From JBMYXZ01 sp049608925 (GTDB lineage: Bacteria; Pseudomonadota; Alphaproteobacteria; JAGOMX01): a DNA stretch of 8,443 bases. The position numbers and the translations under genes are program-made. Within the stretch, counting starts at the first letter, position 1. Each line of letters starts with the position of its first letter. Below are positions 1-5,644 of this stretch, one piece after another. The stretch lies in assembly GCA_049608925.1 (NCBI GenBank), contig JBMYXZ010000061.1:1-8443 (forward strand), in the 5' to 3' direction. A model generated the notes under the pieces. The model worked only from the letters and a program-made list of their open reading frames with translations. It searched no databases and was not told the DNA's origin.

Positions 1-2016
1 TTCTTTTTCTGCCGCACGTTCTTCCTTTTCTTTCCAGAATTGTTTTGCTGCTTCTACCATTTCTGGCTTCATGAAATACTCCTCGAAGGGCTTGATAACC
101 TCCAAAAACACAACATAGCAATCCCAAACATCTTTATAGTAATAAAGGTCTTCTCTGGCTTGTGTTAAGCGCTTAGAATAATTTGCACCATTATCGGGCT
201 TTCTGTCTTCCAATTGTGTTACCGCAAGGGTTAGATTGGTGCAGATTGTGGAAACATTTGTTTTTAATTTATCCAGACCTTCCTTCTTTTGGAAGAACCA
301 TGGAATTTCGCCTTTCTCGTGATAGACTGGCATGGTTTCAATTTGATAAGTCTCTTGAAAACCTAGAACAAATTCTCTCAATTTTTTACAAGCCCTCTTG
401 TATATCACAGCATTACTCTGAACTTGCTCCACACCTTTGCTACTTAGTTTGGTGTCTTCTTCCGAATCCCGATCCGTAAGTGAGTACGTTTTGCCTGCAT
501 CGTATTTCTTCACAAGCTTATGAAGACCCTTGTAGCCATCTAAGAATTCTTTCAGCTCGTTCATTAATATTATCGCTGGCAAGAATGTCTTGTAAATCGC
601 CCCCCAGTATTGTTTGCGCGTGTTCCAGTATTCATACAACTTATCCCTGCCATATTCCTTACGCACTGCAGGATTAATAGGCTTAACAGCATCACATTTT
701 TGCATTGAATCTTGCATCTCCTGGAAGGTTTTGGTTAGTGCTTCCAAGCCCAGTCTGACATGTTCTAAGTGCCCTCTTGCGGTCATGAAAGACTTGTATT
801 CATCCTCTTTTTTCTGCTTTTTCATTGGATTTGTTACTTTTTCCTCCTCAGTGGGCAAGGATTTCATAATAGCTCTAATCTTTTTATGATAGTCTTTAGC
901 CTTTTCTTTCAGCTGTTCGGTTCGCTGACCCATCTCTTTTTCCGGGAATGATATACGCTTGCCATCTTTTTTACGGTGTTCAAACGTAGCTTTCATACTG
1001 ACAATCTCATCTTCTTCGCTGTCTTCTGACGCATCTCCCGCCTCTTCTTTAATTTTTGAGGCAGCCGCTTTCTTCTTCTTTTTCTTCTTCTTTTTTACCA
1101 GACCTGCTGCCTCAATAGCCTTCTTATTTTCAGTGAAAGTTTGCGCAAGCTTGCCAGCTTCCTCGTTAAATTTTCGCGAGAACGCTTCGGCTGCTGTATA
1201 TGCATCCTTCAGGAATCTGCAGGCCATTACCGTTTTATCCAGCTTGTGTTGAAACTCAATAAGACCTTTTATTGCTCCTAATTTACCGCGATCAGACTGC
1301 AAAGCTTTCTGCAATTCAGCTATCAGCGATTGGATGCCTGAAACTTGTTGAACACTATCAGCACCTGCAATTTTACCCCTTACCAGATCCATGGCGACTT
1401 GGCGCTCAGCTGCTAATGCTTTTTCAACTTCTTCTTTTTGAATATCACCTGCTAGCAGGTCGTCTAGCGGGCCACGGCTTTGCTCGAGCTTCAGCATTAT
1501 TCCGTTGCGTTCTTCAATCTGTTGCTCAGCAGCTTGCTTTTTTTCTCCAGGAGACGTTTTTTGCAACGTTCTTAGAATCTTTTGCAATGCCTCTCGATAA
1601 GCTTCTGCACGCTTCAGCTTGTATTCGATCATTTCCTTGGGGACCAAGAACGCCGCCCCTTTTTTATACTTTTCAAGCTCCGTCGGTTGCTTTTTACCCT
1701 TCTTTTCTTCTTGAACATCCTTCACTCTTTTATAATAAAACAGTGTATATTCTGACTTTTCAGATAGAGAAACTTTTTGCGGCTTGCTGGTCTTTTTCTT
1801 CTTCTTTTTTTCTAAAACAGGCGATGCTTTCGGCTCTTCAGCTTCGGGTTCTAGGCCTGCATTCGAGTTGCCGCCGCCTGCTTGTTCAGAGTGTTTCTGC
1901 AACTGTTTCAGCATGAGGTCATAATCAACCCCATCACCATCTTTTTCAGTGGCCCACACACAAGTAGATATCAGTAGTAAAGAAAGAAATACAGCTCCCC
2001 GAGCAAGATGACACAT
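1..2016 (-). CDS. Exported lysine-rich coiled-coil protein, C-terminus beyond window
   Basis: I do not recognise the family. Reading the minus strand from the ATG at 2016-2014, all 672 codons to the window edge are open, so the 3' end is missing. The protein begins with a signal peptide of about 22 residues: a short basic start (MCHLAR), a hydrophobic core (AVFLSLLLIS) and a VWA site before TEKDGDG. The mature part is dominated by Lys, Glu, Gln, Ala and Leu in long helical, probably coiled-coil stretches (for example around residues 110-240 and 330-450). It has two polylysine runs, six Lys at residues 70-75 and nine Lys at 308-316, the second followed by an acidic patch (EDSEEDE). An SD-like GGAAAA lies just upstream, inside the small inverted repeat GACT-ggaaa-AGTC. 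The gene follows tRNA-fMet on the same strand and has its own promoter candidate. A cell-envelope or secreted protein is likely; a role in host interaction is only a guess. Confidence 0.87.
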   Translation of the reverse strand, partial: MCHLARGAVFLSLLLISTCVWATEKDGDGVDYDLMLKQLQKHSEQAGGGNSNAGLEPEAEEPKASPVLEKKKKKKTSKPQKVSLSEKSEYTLFYYKRVKDVQEEKKGKKQPTELEKYKKGAAFLVPKEMIEYKLKRAEAYREALQKILRTLQKTSPGEKKQAAEQQIEERNGIMLKLEQSRGPLDDLLAGDIQKEEVEKALAAERQVAMDLVRGKIAGADSVQQVSGIQSLIAELQKALQSDRGKLGAIKGLIEFQHKLDKTVMACRFLKDAYTAAEAFSRKFNEEAGKLAQTFTENKKAIEAAGLVKKKKKKKKKAAASKIKEEAGDASEDSEEDEIVSMKATFEHRKKDGKRISFPEKEMGQRTEQLKEKAKDYHKKIRAIMKSLPTEEEKVTNPMKKQKKEDEYKSFMTARGHLEHVRLGLEALTKTFQEMQDSMQKCDAVKPINPAVRKEYGRDKLYEYWNTRKQYWGAIYKTFLPAIILMNELKEFLDGYKGLHKLVKKYDAGKTYSLTDRDSEEDTKLSSKGVEQVQSNAVIYKRACKKLREFVLGFQETYQIETMPVYHEKGEIPWFFQKKEGLDKLKTNVSTICTNLTLAVTQLEDRKPDNGANYSKRLTQAREDLYYYKDVWDCYVVFLEVIKPFEEYFMKPEMVEAAKQFWKEKEERAAEKE

Positions 2017-2052
2017 GACTTTTCCAGTCTTTTTATATTCATCGATAAAAAT

Positions 2053-2081
2053 ATGATAGAGCAGATCTACAATAAAGACAA
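2053..2081 (-). promoter_or_regulatory. Candidate sigma70 promoter of the coiled-coil gene
   Basis: On the minus strand a -35 TTGTCT (2081-2076, 4 of 6 consensus bases) is separated by exactly 17 bases from a -10 TATCAT (2058-2053, 5 of 6). The start site would be near 2046, about 30 bases before the ATG. The -35 begins two bases after the tRNA CCA end, so the gene could be transcribed separately from the tRNA or by read-through from it. Confidence 0.45.
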
Positions 2082-2082
2082 T

Positions 2083-2159
<77 letters not shown>

Positions 2160-2176
2160 ACAGAGAAAGCAGAAAT

Positions 2177-2190
2177 ACTGCGACAGCAGT
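2177..2190 (-). other. Hairpin between rsmE and tRNA-fMet
   Basis: A perfect 5-bp stem ACTGC/GCAGT with a 4-base loop. Read on the minus strand it lies after rsmE and 18 bases before the tRNA 5' end, followed by a weak T-rich stretch (ATTTCTGCTTT). It could be a poor terminator for rsmE or a processing structure in the tRNA leader. The U-tract is too weak for a firm call. Confidence 0.3.
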
Positions 2191-2196
2191 GAGTAT

Positions 2197-2225
2197 CTTC
2201 TAGCGCATCCTGCCCGAATACGCAA
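2197..2225 (-). promoter_or_regulatory. Possible promoter for tRNA-fMet
   Basis: On the minus strand TTGCGT (2225-2220, 3 of 6 to the -35 consensus), a 17-base spacer and TAGAAG (2202-2197, 4 of 6 to the -10) would start transcription about 30 bases before the tRNA. It sits in the 79-base gap between the rsmE stop and the tRNA. The match is weak; read-through from rsmE is the alternative. Confidence 0.28.
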
Positions 2226-2238
2226 GGGGTTTTGCGAA

Positions 2239-2931
2239 TTATTTTCCACACATACTGCAAGACAGCGCTGCAATAGCAGCCGTTTCAGCCCGTAAAATAT
2301 TCTGCCCCAGACTGACTTGTTGAACAAAATCATAAGCTTGCACTAACTGAACTTCCTGGCGGGTAAAACCGCCTTCCGGACCGATTAAAATTGCAGTGGG
2401 CCCTGATGAATGCTGGATATGGCCTGCATCCGCACGTTCTGCACAAAACAACAACTTGCGATTTGAATCCCAGCGGGACAAAACTTTATCCAAGCTTTCA
2501 AGAGGCTGGATTGTTGGCAGGGTTAGCCGCTCGGATTGCTCTGCTGCTTCAATAGTAATTTTCTGCATACGTTGAAGATTCACCCGCCCCACATTTGTTC
2601 TAGCGCATTTAATGGGCAATAATGCAGATACTCCCAGCTCGGTCGCTTTTTCCACCAGAAAGTCCTGGCGTGCTTGCTTTAAAGGAGAAAACAACAACCA
2701 CACATCGGCTTCTTGGCGTTGGGGACGCGTTTGTTTCTCGGGCTTCACAATACCTGCTTTTTTCGACAATGTTGTGATTTCAGCTAGCCATTCACCATCT
2801 TTGCCGTTAAACAACTGCACACTATCGCCTTCTGCCTTGCGCATAACATGGAATAGGTAATGAATCTGATCGGGGGAAAGCGGTACGTCCCTGCCCTGCT
2901 CCAGATCTTCTTCAACAAACAATCTGATCAT
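2239..2931 (-). CDS. rsmE: 16S rRNA (uracil(1498)-N(3))-methyltransferase RsmE
   Basis: Uses S-adenosylmethionine to methylate N3 of U1498 in helix 44 of 16S rRNA, near the decoding centre, on assembled 30S subunits in the cytoplasm. The N-terminal PUA-like RNA-binding region (about 1-70) has the family pattern HYLFHVMR...FNGKDGEW. The C-terminal SPOUT methyltransferase domain (about 75-230) has the cofactor-knot motifs IGPEGGFT (183-190) and LGQNILRAETA (208-218), plus EAAEQSERLTLPTI (128-141). At 230 residues it is close to the roughly 243 of E. coli RsmE. I chose the ATG at 2931 because the protein then begins MIRLFVEEDL, as RsmE does, with an AAGGA ribosome binding site just upstream; reading further upstream only runs through the ubiA start in antisense. 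It is divergent from ubiA with a 42-base gap and may share control with it. Confidence 0.97.
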   Translation of the reverse strand: MIRLFVEEDLEQGRDVPLSPDQIHYLFHVMRKAEGDSVQLFNGKDGEWLAEITTLSKKAGIVKPEKQTRPQRQEADVWLLFSPLKQARQDFLVEKATELGVSALLPIKCARTNVGRVNLQRMQKITIEAAEQSERLTLPTIQPLESLDKVLSRWDSNRKLLFCAERADAGHIQHSSGPTAILIGPEGGFTRQEVQLVQAYDFVQQVSLGQNILRAETAAIAALSCSMCGK

Positions 2932-2949
2932 ATGATCCTTGCAAACCGT

Positions 2950-2958
2950 TGGTATAAT
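2950..2958 (+). promoter_or_regulatory. Extended -10 promoter of ubiA
   Basis: TGGTATAAT is a perfect TGn plus TATAAT extended -10 element; there is no recognisable -35 at 16-18 bases. The start site would fall near 2965, leaving only about 9 bases before the ubiA ATG and no Shine-Dalgarno sequence, so ubiA would be translated from a nearly leaderless message. Confidence 0.5.
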
Positions 2959-2974
2959 TGGCACCATGGTGCCA
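2959..2974. repeat. Perfect 16-bp palindrome between rsmE and ubiA
   Basis: TGGCACCATGGTGCCA reads the same on both strands. It begins one base after the ubiA -10 hexamer, covers the predicted start site, and its last base is the A of the ubiA ATG. For the minus strand it lies just upstream of a possible rsmE -10 (TATACC). The position would suit a repressor operator acting on both genes, but no factor can be named. Confidence 0.4.
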
Positions 2975-3846
2975 TGAATATACGCGCAGAGACAATACCC
3001 TATATCAAACTGATGCGACTGGACAAACCTGCTGGCTGGTGGCTGTTGCTGCACCCCTGCTTGTGGAGCCTGACGCTTGCAAGTCAGGGCATTCCGGACA
3101 TCAAGCTGGTCATTCTGTTTACCCTAGGAGCAATCATCATGCGCAGCGCCGGATGCGTGATCAATGATATGACTGACAAGGACCTAGATGCACATGTCAG
3201 CCGCACTGCTGTGCGCCCGCTTGCCTCTGGGCAGCTGACACCTTTTCAAGCACTGTCATGCCTGGGGCTACTTCTGACGATGGCTTTGATAATCGCGCTG
3301 CAGCTGAATACACTTTGCTTGATATTAAGCTTTGCTGTTCTACCGCTGGTCGTGACCTACCCTTGGATGAAGCGCCTGACCTATTGGCCACAAGCCTTTC
3401 TGGGCTTGACCTTTAATTGGGGCGCCATTATGGGCTGGGCTGCCGTTATGGGAGAAATTTCTCTACCAGCAATTATTCTGTATATCTTCGGCATCGCTTG
3501 GACACTGCACTACGATACAATATACGCCTATCAAGACCGTGATGACGACATGTTGATCGGTGTGAAATCTAGCGCTGTTAAGCTAGGCGATAAACCAGTC
3601 GGGTTTTTATGGGGATGTTTTGCGGTGATGATGATTTGCTTGCTAGCATTAGGGCAACTGCAGCAGGCCACTTTTGTGTATTATGGCTTGATAGTGCTGC
3701 CCGCAGTGCATCTGGTGTGGCAGATTATGACCTTGGATATAAAAGACACGCAAAGGTGTCATATGCTGTTTAAATCGAACATTAATTTTGGCTGGCTGCT
3801 GTTATTCGCGCTGGTCCTCAACCATTTGCATACTTTCAGGATATAA
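2974..3846 (+). CDS. ubiA: 4-hydroxybenzoate polyprenyltransferase UbiA
   Basis: An inner-membrane enzyme that joins the polyprenyl chain to 4-hydroxybenzoate, the first membrane-bound step of ubiquinone synthesis, using Mg2+. Both aspartate-rich motifs are present: NDMTDKDLD (N64, D68, D72) and YDTIYAYQDRDDD (180-192, with D181, D188 and D191). Between and after them are about eight or nine hydrophobic helices. Its 290 residues equal the E. coli length. The start MNIRAETIPYIKLMRLDKPAGWW fits the family; an in-frame ATG at 2932 is unlikely because the promoter TATAAT lies downstream of it. No Shine-Dalgarno sequence precedes the ATG. A tiny frame ATG-GTG-CCA-TGA (2966-2977) overlaps the start by ATGA and could conceivably couple translation. 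The last 45 bases overlap the convergent gene at 3802-4128. Confidence 0.96.
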   Translation: MNIRAETIPYIKLMRLDKPAGWWLLLHPCLWSLTLASQGIPDIKLVILFTLGAIIMRSAGCVINDMTDKDLDAHVSRTAVRPLASGQLTPFQALSCLGLLLTMALIIALQLNTLCLILSFAVLPLVVTYPWMKRLTYWPQAFLGLTFNWGAIMGWAAVMGEISLPAIILYIFGIAWTLHYDTIYAYQDRDDDMLIGVKSSAVKLGDKPVGFLWGCFAVMMICLLALGQLQQATFVYYGLIVLPAVHLVWQIMTLDIKDTQRCHMLFKSNINFGWLLLFALVLNHLHTFRI

Positions 3847-4128
3847 CAAAGCTTGCGCCAGAAGAAACGCTGGTATTCCCCAGATTATACCCCAGGGATC
3901 ATCGTAAAAAGATGAACGAAGGATGCCAAAAACTCCGGTAGAGAACAGGGCGCAGCCAGAGACATTTTTGGCTACATTTTTTACCTGCTCTAGACCATTA
4001 GATATATCCACCAGATCCAGGCACATATTTTTTCTGGGAGGTGTAATTCTTTGATCATCCCCTCCGCCCGCTAGGGCACCAGAAGAACATAGGCCAATCA
4101 CAGCCAAAAACATCAGAAATTTCGCCAT
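3802..4128 (-). CDS. Small exported protein of unknown function
   Basis: I do not recognise this 108-residue protein. It starts with a good signal peptide (MAKFLMFLAVIGLCSSGALA, likely cut after residue 20 at ALA before GGGDD). A polar segment follows with a Cys at 36, then a hydrophobic C-terminal half (about 56-70 and 79-96, the latter WGIIWGIPAFLLAQALL) that may be one or two membrane helices. Cys14 is preceded by IGL, which does not fit a lipobox, so a lipoprotein is unlikely. The ribosome binding site is weak (GGTGA close to the ATG; GAGGAA further up). It lies 57 bp after the MFS gene on the same strand, so the two may be cotranscribed. Its 3' end overlaps the ubiA coding end by 45 bp in the opposite direction. 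Confidence 0.7.
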   Translation of the reverse strand: MAKFLMFLAVIGLCSSGALAGGGDDQRITPPRKNMCLDLVDISNGLEQVKNVAKNVSGCALFSTGVFGILRSSFYDDPWGIIWGIPAFLLAQALLYPESMQMVEDQRE

Positions 4129-4185
4129 AAATCACCATTTTTTGTTCCTCTGGTTTACTATTGCCCAAGCGGGAATAGATGTCAA

Positions 4186-5406
4186 TTACCTGCGTCGCAC
4201 CACAAGGAATCCGATGGTTCCCAGCATTAGCCCAATGGGGATTAAGGACAGCGCCGCAACAAAGGTCTCGCCGGCATATACTGGATAGCCATTACGCATC
4301 GTCCCTTGCCATAAAGAGGACATAACCGCACCAATGGACCCATGAAACACATAGCCAAAGATCATAATGATCATATTGGCACAGGCAACAGTTAGGCTGA
4401 CGACTTCTTCTTTCACATATGTGCTAGCCTTGTATATCGCGGGAATTTGATAGGCACAGGCAATGCCGATGATAACCATACCAGAGGTCATCATCCACTG
4501 ACTCATTAGCCCTGATAGCAGTAGTACAAATCCAACCGTCATTACTAAGCCTGCCCCGATGATGACTCGGAAGTGCGCTTGGGTTTTGTCTGCGATCCAG
4601 CTTAAGATGGTCGCGCCAAAGCACATACCAAAAAAGATCATCGACGGAATGGTTGCGCTGATGGCATCGGAATAGCCGTAATATGCTTTTAAGAATTCTG
4701 TCCCCCAAACATCGGCAAAACCTTCCAGGGGCCCAACCATTAACCCAGCACACAAACAGATGATGACCACCGAGCGATTACCCAGTACCGATTTAATATC
4801 CTGCCAGACGTTTGAGTCAGCCGAGGCCGATGGCTGAATAGATGGAATCAGTATCAGCATTCCAGCTGCCATGATTAAGCCTGCCAGGCAAATAATGGTC
4901 AAGACTTGTTCCCAGCCGAACGTCGCCATTAAATAGTTTACTGGTTGGCCGCCATAAATAGCACCAATCAAGCCTATGGTTACCGACAGCCCCAACATGC
5001 TGGTAAAGCGTTCTTCGGGAAAGCCCATGCGGATGACCTTGAAGACCCCCAGGATTGCGCCAGAAGATCCCATACCCACCATGAATCTGCCAATTAACGG
5101 GTAATACCAAATATCGGTATATAGCAATGGCAATACGCCGCAAATGGTCAGCACGGCGCTGGCTGCCATAATCATGCGTGGCCCCACGCGATCAAGCAAT
5201 AAGCCAATGGGAATATGCATCAGAGCATACCCCAAGTAATACAGGCCGGACATCTGGCCAAATACTTTGGCATCCATAGAAAATTTTTGCATAATGTCCG
5301 GCATCATAATGTTCGGCAAAACGCGCAGCACATACTGATATGCATAAAATGATGATGCCAAAAACCACACGATCCAAGCACGTGTACGCGACGAATCAAC
5401 AGTCAT
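4186..5406 (-). CDS. Major facilitator superfamily transporter
   Basis: A 406-residue inner-membrane permease, the usual MFS size, with about 12 hydrophobic helices. The loop after helix 2 has MFS motif A as GLLLDRVGPR (68-77, with D72, R73 and G75), preceded by YYLGYALMHIP. The substrate cannot be read from the sequence. The N-terminal FYAYQYVLRVLPNIM resembles a group of MFS proteins I associate with intracellular bacteria such as Legionella, Coxiella and Rickettsiales relatives; this is from memory. The ATG at 5406 has a good ribosome binding site (AGAGGAA, about 8 bases away). The leader upstream holds a leucine-rich small ORF and a hairpin, which may mean regulation by translation of that peptide. 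The small exported protein follows 57 bp downstream on the same strand. Confidence 0.95.
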   Translation of the reverse strand: MTVDSSRTRAWIVWFLASSFYAYQYVLRVLPNIMMPDIMQKFSMDAKVFGQMSGLYYLGYALMHIPIGLLLDRVGPRMIMAASAVLTICGVLPLLYTDIWYYPLIGRFMVGMGSSGAILGVFKVIRMGFPEERFTSMLGLSVTIGLIGAIYGGQPVNYLMATFGWEQVLTIICLAGLIMAAGMLILIPSIQPSASADSNVWQDIKSVLGNRSVVIICLCAGLMVGPLEGFADVWGTEFLKAYYGYSDAISATIPSMIFFGMCFGATILSWIADKTQAHFRVIIGAGLVMTVGFVLLLSGLMSQWMMTSGMVIIGIACAYQIPAIYKASTYVKEEVVSLTVACANMIIMIFGYVFHGSIGAVMSSLWQGTMRNGYPVYAGETFVAALSLIPIGLMLGTIGFLVVRRR

Positions 5407-5468
5407 AAAAGAATTCCTCTATCTTAAAGTTGGAAATGGTAAATATCAGGTTCTATGGGTACGGGGGA

Positions 5469-5528
5469 TCATTGGCAGCAGGAGCTGCCCAGCAGGTTCA
5501 GTAGTAGAGTGCGCGCAAATGCATTCAT
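5469..5528 (-). CDS. Possible leucine-rich leader peptide of the MFS gene
   Basis: A 19-codon ORF, MNAFARTLLLNLLGSSCCQ, starts at 5528 and ends in TGA 62 bases before the MFS start. Five of six consecutive codons are Leu (CTA CTA CTG AAC CTG CTG), directly followed by a hairpin that overlaps the last codons. It lies just downstream of a promoter candidate. This resembles amino-acid attenuator leaders, but there is no clear Shine-Dalgarno sequence and no downstream terminator hairpin, so it may be chance. Confidence 0.3.
   Translation of the reverse strand: MNAFARTLLLNLLGSSCCQ
5474..5489 (-). other. Hairpin in the MFS leader
   Basis: A perfect 6-bp stem GGCAGC/GCTGCC with a 4-base loop, lying within the last codons of the leucine-rich small ORF. 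No T-run follows on either strand, so it is not an intrinsic terminator by itself. It could pause RNA polymerase or respond to ribosome position. Confidence 0.4.
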
Positions 5529-5543
5529 GTTCATAACGTAAAA

Positions 5544-5572
5544 AGCTTATCGCTGATTTTGCCAATTGTCAA
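5544..5572 (-). promoter_or_regulatory. Candidate promoter of the MFS gene
   Basis: A perfect -35 TTGACA (5572-5567, minus strand), a 17-base spacer and a poor -10 TAAGCT (5549-5544, 3 of 6). Transcription would begin near 5537, about 10 bases before the small leader ORF and 130 bases before the MFS start. The -35 is convincing; the -10 is not. Confidence 0.35.
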
Positions 5573-5630
5573 CGAATGAACAAGCTTCAATCCCCCTTGC
5601 TGATGTGTTAGGATCGCTTCATAAAATAAA

Positions 5631-5636
5631 GGAAGG
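5631..5636 (+). promoter_or_regulatory. Ribosome binding site that fixes the TTG start of the helicase
   Basis: GGAAGG lies 8 bases before TTG at 5645 and is the only strong Shine-Dalgarno sequence here. An in-frame TAA at 5627-5629 rules out a longer protein. The first in-frame ATG (5699, codon 19) has no such site and lies close to the Walker A loop. Confidence 0.75.
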
Positions 5637-5644
5637 AAAAGGGT

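Noticed and set aside
183..1916. Several plus-strand open frames of 60-214 codons across the left quarter
   Set aside because: They lie opposite a continuous 672-codon minus-strand frame with a signal peptide and a sensible composition. Their products are mostly hydrophobic or Leu/Phe-rich, as expected from the antisense of Lys/Glu codons.
1954..2016. Lipoprotein signal in the coiled-coil protein (ISTC around residue 19)
   Set aside because: Thr immediately before the Cys is poor for a lipobox, and a normal signal peptidase I site (VWA) follows three residues later.
2040..2042. Alternative ATG 24 bases upstream of the coiled-coil gene start on the minus strand
   Set aside because: It is in a different frame and ends after 23 codons; it does not give the signal peptide or the long frame.
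2221..2236. Hairpin CGCAA-GGGGTT-TTGCG after the rsmE stop as a terminator
   Set aside because: Only a 5-bp stem, and no T-run follows on the minus strand where rsmE transcription arrives.
2960..2973. Sigma54-like GG-N10-GC spacing in TGGCACCATGGTGCC
   Set aside because: The match arises from the palindrome. Its -12 part lies three bases before the ubiA start codon, so no useful transcript would begin there, and a perfect sigma70 -10 sits just upstream.
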